NCBI RefSeq assembly: GCF_011075055.1
Contig: NC_058146.1
Span: forward strand, 13,966,820 to 14,030,819
Length of the DNA stretch: 64,000 bases
Direction: 5' to 3'
Source of the DNA: Mangifera indica
Taxonomy: Eukaryota; Streptophyta; Magnoliopsida; Sapindales; Anacardiaceae
Shown here: piece by piece, positions 24,026 to 35,322 of the stretch
How positions within the stretch are numbered: the stretch's first letter is position 1
Layout: each line of letters begins with the position of its first letter
Program-made: the position numbers and the translations under genes
Notes under the pieces: model-generated
Told to the model about the DNA's origin: nothing
What the model saw: only the letters and a program-made list of their open reading frames with translations
Databases searched by the model: none

Positions 24026-24691
24026 TTAGGCCTGGATTCGAATTGAGCTTGCTCGAGCTTGAGCTTAAAATCAACTTGAACGAGCTCTAAACGAGCCACA
24101 CATGAATGAGCTTAAGCTCGAATTTGAGCTGCTCATTGACAAATAAATGAGCTCGAGCTTGAGGCCGAGCCCAAAACCGAGCAACTCGGATAAGCTCACG
24201 AGCCGAATTAACTCACCCAAAAACGTTGACGTTTCTTGGCTTTATTAAAATTTTCTGTCAAATTTTTTGTTGAGAAAGAAGTGAATCTACTTTTAATAAT
24301 TTTTTATCAATAAAATTTAGTCAAAGTTAGTGAGTAGCCAGCAATAAAAAAATCTCAAAACTTGTCAGTCTTCTTCAAGCACATGTCTTATTGTTTTAGA
24401 GCTTCTGGAATTCTTTCTTCTTTAAGCTTCACAAAACCTCATCAATCTACATCTCCATCAGACTGTCGACTTTAGAATCCAATCGACTCTATCTAGCTTG
24501 GAAGGTCAAACACTTCGTTAGTTCTCCAGTCACGAATCATCTCTACTTTCAGCTTTCGCATTTGATGATGACAACTTCAACCGTTCTTGGATAATAACAC
24601 AAGGACATAATAATTAACAGGTTTGTTGTTTTGTTTGTTATTCTGTTTACTTGAATTTGTTTATTTGTTGGTAGAATTGAGTAAACCCTAA

Positions 24692-25595
24692 TTTTATTAT
24701 AAGGCATTCATGTTCAAGTTTGGAGATCATTTTTATTAGGGAATACTAAATACAATGTCCAGCGCTACTAGTCAGCCATCTTTAGATCCTGAGAGATTAA
24801 ATAAAGCTAAAATCAATAGAATCTGGCACATGATTGAAAATATAACAATAAATAAATGAATCTAATTCCATTTTCTTAACTTAATTGCTATGCTAAATTA
24901 CTACACATTTATAGGTTTTTTTTTTTGAACTCTACTGTGTTTTTGGTAACTCAAAAAGAGATGCCTAATATAAATTAAATGCTTCAAGGCATTCTAAAAA
25001 CAATTAAAAAATATCCTTATAATAAAGGATTCTTAGAAAAATGGCAGTTAGATACAAAGGAATGAAAGTAAAAGCATTTACGGACTTGTCATATATTTAT
25101 AGAAACAGAGATAAGAATAAATTTAATGGCTATAAATTATGCTAGCAAGGCTTAAATGTATTATGGAAATGTTTACATTTTATAAGTTCACAAAGTTTTC
25201 CATTATACTTTCCATATTAAGAAATTATTTTCACAAAAAAAACTACAAAAATTCAAAAATTTCGCCAATAATAGAAGTTTTACTGTTTGATCATTCTCAG
25301 TGGTAAAACTTGAAACATACCTGAGGTTCAAAGTCCTCTATAGGTAGAATATTTTTTGCTTGATGTCTCTGTGAATAATCTGCTTGTTGCAACCCTCATG
25401 AAGATACGTTAGACCATCTGCTATTGCCAGAGCTATTTTATATCTTTTATTCTAGTCTAGTTTATCCTTTGAACCTGGAAAATTTTGGTGTTTGATTAAT
25501 GAATTTTTATTATAAGGCATTCATGTTAAAGTTTATAGATCATTTTTATCTGTGAATACTAAATACATTATCCAATATCATTGAATAATGTCCAG
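24692..25595. repeat. Direct repeats bracketing the kinase-fragment insert
   Basis: A ~70-90-bp segment (ATTATAAGGCATTCATGTT, then AGATCATTTTTAT and GAATACTAAATACA) occurs at 24692-24772 and again at 25504-25595, 812 bp apart and in the same orientation. The second copy has a short internal insertion. It may be a tandem duplication or the scar of a nested insertion. Confidence 0.75.
25321..25475 (-). pseudogene. Captured exon fragment of a receptor-like cytoplasmic kinase
   Basis: Read on the minus strand, this gives [18 protein letters not shown], then IIHRDIK, the kinase catalytic-loop signature (subdomain VIb), and after a frameshift an EDFEPQ end. It closes with a GT splice donor (GTATG at 25316-25320). 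A TAG stands where the family has Trp, so it cannot be functional. The wording of the motif best fits RLCK-VI-type plant kinases. It lies antisense to the hAT transposase, inside the element, and looks like transposon gene-fragment capture with intron boundaries kept (DNA-level, not retro-copied). Confidence 0.8.
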
Positions 25596-25801
25596 CATCA
25601 TAAGAATGACCTCAATAAAAGATATTAATATTTACTTAGAAATAATGCTGTAACAATTATGATTATAAATTAAAAATCTCTTAACTAAAACTCTTTTTTC
25701 CATTTTTGATTTGGGCTCAAAAGTCAAGTTCAAATTTGTTATTGTTTCATGCTTTTAATTACATTAACAACTAACTGTCTAATTTTAATTGTGACATAAA
25801 G

Positions 25802-28205
25802 TATGACATCAAGAAGAGTAGACCTATTTGAAGCAAGTTGATCTTCATTGCAAGCATCTACAACTAGCATGATAGCTCTTTCTATGCATATATCTATGAA
25901 AGGAAAGCCGGTGCAAATTGAAGCACCTATACCTACTCAAGGGGTTGGAATAAATGATGTGGATGTTGATATGACTACAATAGAAGATTTTGATGCTTCA
26001 GATAAGGCTGAGGAAGATGAAACAAGAGTACATTCAAAAGAACCGACAAAAGCACGACCTTTTGTTATTCCATCTAATAAGAGGAGGAAAACATCAATTG
26101 TTTAGGAGTGTTTTCTAGAAGAGATGTTTGGTACTATTGGAGATTTTACATTTGCAGTATGCAAGTATTGCAAGAGAAAGTTGAAATTGCAAAAGACTAG
26201 GGCTATTACCCATTTGACAAGGCATATGGGGCAATGTGTTGATAGGAAGAAAGCAATGGAGATGAATTTAGTCATGGAGGGACAAACCATATTGGGCTTT
26301 GAGACTTCAAAGGTAGGGTTACCTACCCCATCTGTAATGAAGACAAGCTTGAATTATGAGCATCCCAAGGTAAGTTTGAGTTTAGTTAATTACTTTATTT
26401 TTACTATGAAATTGTTATAAAATAAATTGTATTAACTAATGCAATGATTATATTATTGGTGTTACAAGTTCGAGAGGCCTTGGCTTACATGATTATGATA
26501 TTTGAATTGCCATTTAATTTCATTGAGCATCGTGATTTCATTAATTTTTGTTGGGTTCTTCAACTTCTTTATGAAAAAGTTGGAAGGAAGCAAGTAAAAG
26601 CTGATTGCATTAGAGTTTATCAAGCAGAGCATATGAAGTTGAAGAAAATTTTTTAGGAGACTAGAAGGATCAGTGTTACTACTAATCTTTGAAAGTCAAA
26701 TTGATATTGCAGCAGCTATTTTTGAGTGTTTAAAGGGTTGGGGGATTGAGAATAAGGTAAATTCAACTTTGAAAACTCTTTATAAGTGTGTGTATATATA
26801 TATATATTTATTTATTTATATAATTTTATTGTATATAATTTTGTTAATATTAATCAATTTTGTTTTTAGGTAGAAACTATCACAGTGGACAATGCTACTG
26901 CAAATGATAGTTGTGTTAAGAGATTGAAAGAAGATTTTCAAATGTAAAGACCATTATTGTGTGATGGAAAGCTTTTCCATGTTAGGTGTTCTACCCATAT
27001 AGTAAATTTGTTAGTTTAAGATGGGGTGGCTATGATAAAACCCGTCATAGACAATATTTATAAGAGTGTGAAGTTCATAAGAGCTAGCAAGGCTAGACAA
27101 AAAATTTTTGCAAAAATTGCTATGCAATGTGGAATAAAAGAGAGGAAGTTAGTTTCGGATTGTCCTACTCGTTGGAATAATACATACAAAATGCTAACTA
27201 CAACACTATAGTTTAGAGAGATTTTTCCTTGTTTTATGTTTGTTGAATCAAACTAATTGTCCAACCAGGGAAGAGTGGGAGAGATTAGAGGTTGTTTGCG
27301 AGTTTTTAACAATTTTTTATATTATAACCAAATTAATTTCTGGATCGCAGTATACAATTGCAAATAGATATTTTATGAAAGTGTTTAGAACAAAAGAGAT
27401 CCTTCAAGAGCAGGAATTCGATGAAGATCATGCTATATCAATGATGATGACTAAGATGTCTGAAAAATTTAACAAGTACTAGGGCAAGGTGAATTTTATG
27501 ATGGCAATTGCTAGCATTATGAATCCTCGGTGATGAACTTATACTTGATTGTGTTTATTATAATATATATGTATACAACGAAAATGTCTCTAACTATTAT
27601 TTTGATTTGTGATTATTTAAGGATAAAATTCCTTATGATTACTTTGGCATTTCCCATTCTATATGGGAAAGAAAATGCCTCTAAAGAGAAAGAAAATGTC
27701 AAACAAACTTTAGAGAAGTTGTACAATGAATACGTTGACATGATGCCATCGGACAATTCATCAACTACATTTGCACTTCCACAATCTCAACCAAGAACTC
27801 AACAACCACCATTAAGTACATCAGGTACCTTAAATCATAGTTTTTAATTGAAACTTTATAACATATCCTAAGTTCCTAACTTATATTACGAATTTTGTAG
27901 GCAAATCATGTTGTTCTCAATATTCTCAAAATAAACAATATGGGTCTGGATTTAGTTGGTTGCACTTGAAGGATCATAAAGAAAGAACATATTCAGAACA
28001 AACTGTGAAGTCTGAGTTAGAAACGTATTTTGAAGAATGTGGTGTTGAGATACCTGATGATATCAACTCAAGTGACTTTAATACACTTCATTGGTGGAGG
28101 GATAATCAATATAAGTATAAAGTACTTTCATGATTAGCGACCGATATCTTGGCAATTCCTATTTCGATAGTAGCCTTCGAGAGTGCATTTAGTACTGGTA
28201 GTAGA
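25802..28205 (+). pseudogene. hAT transposase pseudogene (RICESLEEPER/DAYSLEEPER-like)
   Basis: An acidic N-terminal region (25848-26105) precedes a BED zinc finger (CKYCKRKLKLQ with HLTRHMGQC, 26124 onward). Introns appear near 26370-26465 and 26757-26869. The catalytic region follows with TVDNATAND, HVRCSTHIVNLLV, CPTRWNNTYKML and EEWERLEVVCEFL. The C-terminal hAT dimerisation domain (ETYFEE, ILAIPISIVAFESAFSTGSR) lies at 28020-28205. Lesions include a TAG replacing a Trp before the BED finger (26103) and further stops near 26656, 26945, 27210 and 27480. It cannot be active. 3' terminal sequence is missing. Confidence 0.85.
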
Positions 28206-29064
28206 TAGTGTTGTGTTTACTCAGGGAATGTAAATGGTGTTTTGCTAACTGTGGTGATATGTTTGTTGTGAGACAAAGCCTTGTGGATTAGGTTGGTTAT
28301 ACTATGAAGAGTGATTTTATGTATTCAGTGAAGGTTATTTGGTTGTAAGAGAGTATGTAAGCAAGTATGTTGTGCTTGGAACAATATTAGCAATAGAATG
28401 CTACCTTGGGGTAATATATGGGTTACCTAAGAAAGTGATATCAAACGTGTGATAACACTATAAGATGGCATGCCCTATCTTACCTCAGAGTTGACACACA
28501 ATTTAGGGTTTAAGGTTTTGTAAAGACTATCAAGAAATAAAACTTTAATATTAACCAAAATGTATGTGTAAAGAGACTATGACTCCACAAACATTTAATT
28601 CAAATTTAAAGTTGACCGATTTAGGTTTGAGGTAGAAAACAAATTTCCTTGACATTTAGAAATAGTAAAATTTGGTTTATTACACTCTATATGATAAATT
28701 TGGACACTAGCATTAGGGTTTATTAATATTTTGATTTATATATTTTGATTATTTATTAATTATTATAAAATTATGAATCATTACTAGCTAGAAGGGGTTT
28801 ACAAAATAGAGTTAATAGAAGTGGACTTTGTATTATTATCCATACTAGTTAGATTAGGTTTATAAATAAGGTCGAATTCAGTCTAAGTTATTTGATTGAA
28901 TTTGGTTCAAATTAATTGAGTTTGAATCGAGGATTTTAACCTTTGTAGAAAAGATTAGACTTGTATATAAAATTCTCTTTAAGGTCATTTCACTTATTTA
29001 AAAACCCATATATACTATGTATACAAGGTTCTTGTTGCACATGCCATACATTTCACCACTGATT
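28206..29064. other. H region, unit 1, no gene
   Basis: Non-coding sequence that recurs at 62428-63304 in unit 3. It ends with the target-site copy TGATT (29060-29064) of the copia that follows. The other TGATT starts the P region at 31738, so H and P were adjacent before the copia arrived. Confidence 0.7.
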
Positions 29065-29225
29065 TGATATGCACAACTAATGCAGAAAAATACTATATTA
29101 CATACAACTCATACCTTTGACCGTTTATTATACTGTATCACATCCAGCCATATATAACTCTTGTGTGTACTATATATTTCAAAATTTAATGTGAATAAGA
29201 TATGTCTTGAAGTGCAAATATTATT
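29065..29225 (+). repeat. Copia A 5' LTR
   Basis: Starts TGATATGCACAACT and runs to the deletion point near 29225. It is shorter than the 3' LTR because of an internal ~28-bp deletion and the lost terminal bases. Confidence 0.8.
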
Positions 29226-29592
29226 CTTTCACACCTTTTGCTCCTCTTTTGAATATAGTTCACCTTTTACCATTAAACCTAACCTTATCTAATTACCTGT
29301 TATGGTAGACTTAACTCTTGCCTTTGTTCATAGATATCACTTCGCTCACCATATTGACAGTAGTCAACCTCGCCTACACATCATGATTCAACCAAGATCA
29401 ACTTGTTTTAAACTGGATAATTAGCTCTTTCTCTCTGAAATAGTTCTACCTTAGGTTGTTGGCATTTCCTTAGCAAGGGAGGCTTTAGAAAAACTTACAC
29501 AAACATATGCATTTGGCTCTAGAACATAGGTGTCACAATTGAAGATTCGAGTGAATAATCTTCGCTAAGACAATGATCCTATTCTAAAGTAT

Positions 29593-31500
29593 ATGCAATG
29601 GGCTAAAACTTTTTTCAATCAATTACATGCCCTCAATCATTCAGTAGATGACAAAGACTTTGTTAATGCGAGATTATCAGGCCTTGGACCAACATATCAT
29701 GTATTTGTTCGCAGTGTTGAGTTGCATCTTATTGTTGTGTCCTTCGACAATCTTTCAAGTTTGTTACTAAGTGAAAAATCTTAATTGGTGAAAGACTATG
29801 CAATCCAACATCATTATTCCTTCGGCTCAATACACTTCTTATCAGTCCAATAATAGAGACAGAGGTCATGGATGCAATAGGAAAATCTTATATGGACAAG
29901 TTTATAAAGGTCGATCCTCATCTAGTATGCCTATTCAATTTTTCCAATTAGTTTTCAAGTGGTAGTGCTTACCATGATTTTTCGCTCATGTGCTATAATT
30001 GTGATGGTGTTGAACATGTTTCAAAACGGTGTCCTTCCCTATGCATACAAGATACCCATGCTTCTAATACATTTTAAAACTACAGCTCGACCTCGCAGCA
30101 ACCTCGCCACGTCTTCCACTGCCTTTAAACCATGGGTTGTTGATTCCGATGCCACTCATCACTTGACCAATGACATGGAAAACCTAGCCATTCATTCTAA
30201 GAATACTAGACTAAAAAAACTTGTTATTAGTAGTAGTAAAACACTTCTAATCACTCATATTGGTTCCAATACATTCTCTCTTAATTCCAAGCCCAATTCT
30301 TTTCAAGATGTTCTTTATATTTCATCAGCTTGTCAAAATTTAGTTTTCGTAAATGCATTTACTCATACTAACTGTGTTTCTCTTGAATTTTTTCTTAAAT
30401 ATTTTTTTATTAAGGATTTGGCATTTCGAGCAATCTTGTACAAAGGTTTGAGTGACAAGGGGTTATATTCTTTTTCATTAGAGTTGTTTTTGTCTTCTTC
30501 TAATGGTTACAAAGCCTTTTTCTTTTGCCTTGTTAGTCTGGCATGCTTCAATCCCAACTGTTAAACACGTCTTGCAGCACTCTAATAGTAATTTTGTTAA
30601 TAATATCAGTATTTGTTGTCATGCTTGTAGCATTAGTAAATACTTTAAATTACTTTTCCCATCCTCTAATTTTAATGTTTCCGCTCCTTTAAACTAGTCT
30701 TGCACTCTTAAATCATACTAATTTGCCAATGCAATTCTGGGACTATGACTTTGAAACTACCGTTTACACTATAAATCATCTTCCCACACAATGTCTTGGT
30801 TAACTTTCGTTATACCAAAAATTATTCCATGAAAAGTCAAATTATGCGGAACCTAAAATCTTTGGTTGTGCTTGTTACCCTTAGATGTGTCCATATACCA
30901 CAACCAAATTATCTCCTCATTCCAAATAGTGTGTTTTTCTTGTTTATAGTAAAGTTTATAAAGGATATATTTGTTTTGACACTTTTGATAACGAAATCTA
31001 CTACTCACAACATGTTCTCTTTAATGAACCGGTATTTCCATTCAAAGTAAGCAATTTTGATCTTGTTGGTTATTGTGATGCCAATTGGGCGACAATCTAG
31101 ATGATAAAAAAAGTACCACTGGGTTTGTAATTTACTTCGGCTCTAATTTAATTTCATGGAGTTGTTAGAAACAACAAATAGTTGCTTGGTCCCTAACAGA
31201 GGTCAAGTATGTGGCAGTTGCAACATGTGGCTTGGAAATTATATGGCTCAAATCTCTTCTTCATGAAATTGGTTTTCCTTCTACATTGGATCCTATTATC
31301 TAGTGTGATAATTTATCAACTACATATCTCACCTTGAATCTTATTTTCCATTCACAGTCTAAGCATTTAGGGATGGACTTTCATTTTGCTAGAGATCAAG
31401 TCTAACAAAGGCTCCTCAAGGTGTGATATTTTTCCTCCACCAAATTGCAAACGTTCTTACTAAGTCGATCTCCAAAACTAGATTTCAACTCTTAACGAAC
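29593..31500 (+). pseudogene. Copia A gag-pol relic
   Basis: 29593-29784 is the gag (UBN2-type) part, with FNQLHALNHSVDDKDFV and RLSGLGPTYHVFVRSV. 29959-30564 carries the protease region, where the catalytic Asp-Ser-Gly is changed to DSDA (WVVDSDATHHLTND), then a pre-integrase part. From 30540 a frame change gives the integrase zinc region (CCHACSISK), followed after a large deletion by an integrase tail near 30700-31050. 31060-31480 is RNase H (GYCDANW) with several stops. No reverse transcriptase remains. Confidence 0.85.
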
Positions 31501-31544
31501 AAGTTAACAGTTTTTGCAAAAATCTGTAAGGCTTGAGAGAAGGC

Positions 31545-31737
31545 GATATGCACAACTCATGCGAACAGATATAACATCATATATTCTGTTGTAAATTATA
31601 CTGTATCACATAAAACTCATAACTTTAACCATATATTATACTGTATCACATCCAACCATATATAGCTCTTATATGTACTATATATTTCAAAAGTTAACGT
31701 AAATAAGATATGTCTTAGAATGCCAATATTATTTACA
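31545..31737 (+). repeat. Copia A 3' LTR
   Basis: 193 bp, from CGATATGCACAACT (first T mutated to C) to ATTTACA, followed by the TGATT target copy and the P region. It matches the LTR at 40246-40439 closely. Confidence 0.85.
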
Positions 31738-32657
31738 TGATTTAAAGGTCATGTAATTAATCGATAAAAAGGTAGTACATTGTTTATTTCCATCTTTTTA
31801 TTGTTTAGCCGATGTAAAGATTTACTTGTATTTGTATCGATAAGGGAGATGTTAGAGATATACATTTAAAGATTTTTTATCCTACAATTTATTTGTGGAA
31901 TAGATTATGATTTCGTTTAATTGTGTAAGTGTTATTGTGATTAAAGAGGATTAGAATCTAACAATAGAAAAATTGAACATGAATTTCATTGATTTTTTAT
32001 AAAATTTTTACCATATGTGATTTGCATCCCGTACGTGTAGTCATACATGATGCAAGTCGAAGCTACTTGATGGATTTCTTCTTATTTTCTGTGGAATGAA
32101 ACGATTGACAATTTCTATATTGAACAATTGACCACATAAATATTATTCATGCATGTGCCCTAATATGAGATGAGAATCAAATCAAAATCCAGATTAAGAT
32201 TATATTATATTTCTTGGTCAAATAATAGCCAACCTCTCAAAAATCAACATATATAATTAATTGATAATGACATTTTTGACTAGTGGTACATCAATAACCG
32301 AATTTATTTTTCTTTTGATAACTATTTTGAAATAAAATAAAATTATACGGAGAATCAACAATTTATTTATATAAATTAAAATAATGGTTTATAATTAAGT
32401 AATATAATTTTTTTTCAAAATTATTAAATTAGATTTTACCACATAATGTATACATGAATATGATTGTATAATTAATTTGTATTTATTTCTCAATAATAAT
32501 TGAAAATAAAATAAAAATTATTCATAACTTATTTATATAAATTGAGGTGATTTTTATAATTAAGTAATATAATTATTTATTTTATTTTTACTATAAAATT
32601 ATTAAATTAGATACTATCCCATATCATATATATGAATATAATTATATAATTAATTTA

Positions 32658-32744
<87 letters not shown>

Positions 32745-35225
32745 GGGACATACCAATTCGTGCTTACCTCAAAAAGTGGTTACTTTTCATGTTTGTATGT
32801 ATGGTTGGAAAATAGTAATCCGTGCTTATCAAAAAGTGGTGGATTTTTTATTATTATAGTTTGTTAGTTCATCCCCACAATTGATCATATAAAAAGATAA
32901 TATATAAACTATTAATATTAATTTGAAATAAAGTAATTTTATATTGACAAAATATCAGTTCGTGTATTATTTTGTAATAAATCATGTTATTTTTTGAAAT
33001 TTCATAATAAATTGTTCATCATATATAATATTTTGATACGATTTTATTTGTTACTTAATTTGAGTTAATTAGACTCAAGTTAACTAAAAAAATATTTTAA
33101 TAAAATTTTGACATGATTCTATTTCAAATCGGGTTAAGATTTAGACTTTTTGATACGAAACCTGAATTGATATGATATGAACACAACTCAGTGATATGAA
33201 CTATTAACTCTATTATATATTAATAATATTAATTAAGGTATGAGATTATATTTGTAACTTCCAATAATAATAATATTGACTATTGTGTAGAATTGAATTT
33301 AATCTAAATTAAATTTGAACAAATTCTAATTTGAGGATAGTTTAAACTTACACGAATAAATTCAATGTGAGCTCAAGATTAATGAATTAAAATTCAAATT
33401 GCATTTAAATATAATATAATATTTGAGTCAATCTAAACCAACTCAGAGCTTAAACTTCATTTGATTATCACATGTTGCATGATGTCAAAAACTAATAAAA
33501 TACGGCTCTTCGTAGTTTGTAGACAGATATTCATTTGACATTTCTTGGTCAATTTGGCAGGAGATGACTTGCGCCGTCTTTCCACTATCTGTTTAATAAC
33601 AATATTATTATTAAAATGCAACATCGAACAGCCACAAGATAAACTTCCGGGTATTCAATTCTGAATATTTAAAATAATATATTATATTTGATTAAATAAT
33701 TTTAAATTAATAATTAAATTAAATTAAATAATATAATAATATATTGTATGAGTAAAAATAAAAGTGAAAACTTAAAAATTCATATTATCATATCATATTT
33801 ATGTCGTGCTAATATAGATTTTAAATTGAAAACTTTGTTCTTTAACTCAATATGAAATAGAATCGTATCAAAATTATTAATCTTAAATTGACTCTAAATA
33901 TTTGCGGGTAACCCTAATCTGACCCAAATTAATCTAAACTATGTAAAAAGTTAAGTCATATCAAAACACAATATGTAACGACATAATTTATTACGAAATA
34001 ATACATTGTGTCAAATGTCAAATAATCACTCAATTTATTACAAAATAACACAGAAAAATACATTTTAACATGAAACGATATTTTGTCAAAACAAAAATAC
34101 TCTATTTTAAGTTAATACTAAAATTTACTTATTGTCTCTTTATACGGTCAATTGTAGGGATAAAAATAGATTATTATAATTAAGTATTAAAATAAGTTTA
34201 TAATTTCAACTTCAAAATAATGTAATTGATAATTAATGAGATTAGTAACGACTTATCAAATATTTAAGAAATTTAATTTTTATTATATATGATGAATGTA
34301 ACTGTTATAAATATTAATATCATTAATAAGTAAATAATTATAATAAGTTTAATTTAGTAGTATCTATAACAAACCAAAGAAAAAAAACTATAAATAGTTT
34401 TTACAAGTATATTAAAAAAAGTTATTAAATTAGAATGAATGTCTCTAGTAGAATGATGATAAGATTTTGGCAAAAGCCCTAAGAGTAACTCCTCCAAGTA
34501 GATATCCAAAATTTATCAAAAAAATAATAAACATCTAGCTAACCTATACAATATTTCCAGAAGCAATGAATGAGTGATGCAGATTTGATGTTTATTGATA
34601 TCAATTTCTTTGTTGATTTGAATTAGAAAATATAGATTATATATTTAAACTCTCTCTGTCAAATAAAGAAGATAAATAGTATTGGAGATTTTTTCATAAT
34701 ATCATGTTATGCAATAATTTGTTCAAAATATTCGGGTTAGTTTGGATTAATTCGAGTTGGCTTTGTATCAATCTAAACTTGATTCAACTTTTTAACGGTC
34801 AGCCATAACCTAACTTAAACTATTATTCGTGTAAAAAAATCATAACCCTAATCTAATTATTTTCGTATTATGTCGTATTGGGGTTAATAGATCGCATCAA
34901 ATTTTGTCAATTCTAACACATTATTTCTCGTAACTCTAGGATGTATTTGATTTAAGTAATATTTTTTCACAAAAATAAAAGATTACCATACTAAAAGATT
35001 AATGCATAAATTACTATTATATTTAATGAAAATTAACAAATATAAATAATTACAGTATATAATTGAGTATAGTAAAAGAATACTAAAATATATAATATTA
35101 ATTGTTTTATTAACTCAAAATAAATATATTTTTTTCTTAAAAAATTAATAAATAATTATCAAAATTATAATTAATTTATTAATTATTTAATATATAACGT
35201 GAATGTGCTAATAAGATTTATTCAC
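31738..35225. other. P region, unit 2: 5' flank of BBE-like gene 2
   Basis: Aligns with 5492-9923 but lacks about 1 kb corresponding to 6540-7480. The last ~1.3 kb before the gene is conserved with unit 1, including the proximal promoter. It contains a long TA microsatellite near 32661. No coding region was seen. Confidence 0.75.
32661..32740. repeat. (AT)n microsatellite, about 40 units
   Basis: Eighty bases of pure AT alternation. The matching places in unit 1 (about 6360) and unit 3 (about 41310) have only a short ATATAT run, so the expansion is private to unit 2. Confidence 0.95.
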
Positions 35226-35231
35226 AGTCAA
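35226..35231 (-). promoter_or_regulatory. Candidate W-box upstream of BBE-like gene 2
   Basis: The same TTGACT core on the minus strand as in gene 1, about 92 bp before the start codon. Confidence 0.3.
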
Positions 35232-35269
35232 ACCAAAAGAAAAGTATTATATATGAACCATACGCAGCC

Positions 35270-35277
35270 TATATATA
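35270..35277 (+). promoter_or_regulatory. TATA box of BBE-like gene 2
   Basis: TATATATA, 46-53 bp before the ATG at 35323, in the same context as in gene 1. Confidence 0.6.
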
Positions 35278-35322
35278 CAAGACAAGAACCCATGAATACA
35301 ACGCACATGCATAATATCAACA

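Larger units (their letters stand above)
24027..28205 (+). mobile_element. Degraded hAT transposon (BED-finger type) present only in unit 1
   Basis: The left part (24027-24220) is packed with GAGCTCGAGCTTGAG-like repeats often seen at plant hAT ends, beginning AGGCCTGGATTCGAATTGAG. A plus-strand transposase relic occupies 25802-28205. The sister copy in unit 3 lacks it; there the copia sequence runs on (62042-62427) to the same H sequence. So this hAT replaced about 385 bp, and its right terminus is truncated directly after the dimerisation domain. Between its left end and the transposase lies an 0.8-kb block with a protein-kinase exon fragment. Confidence 0.75.
29065..31737 (+). mobile_element. 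Copia A: degraded Ty1/copia between H and P of units 1 and 2
   Basis: The 5' LTR (from 29065, TGATATGCACAACT) and the 3' LTR (31545-31737) are flanked by a perfect 5-bp duplication TGATT (29060-29064, 31738-31742). A purine tract (GGCTTGAGAGAAGG) precedes the 3' LTR. About 80 bp including the primer-binding site is deleted after the 5' LTR, as shown by the intact arrangement at 63470. Inside are gag, protease, part of integrase and RNase H relics; the integrase core and reverse transcriptase are deleted. Related copies are the stump at 5403, Copia B and Copia C. Confidence 0.88.
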
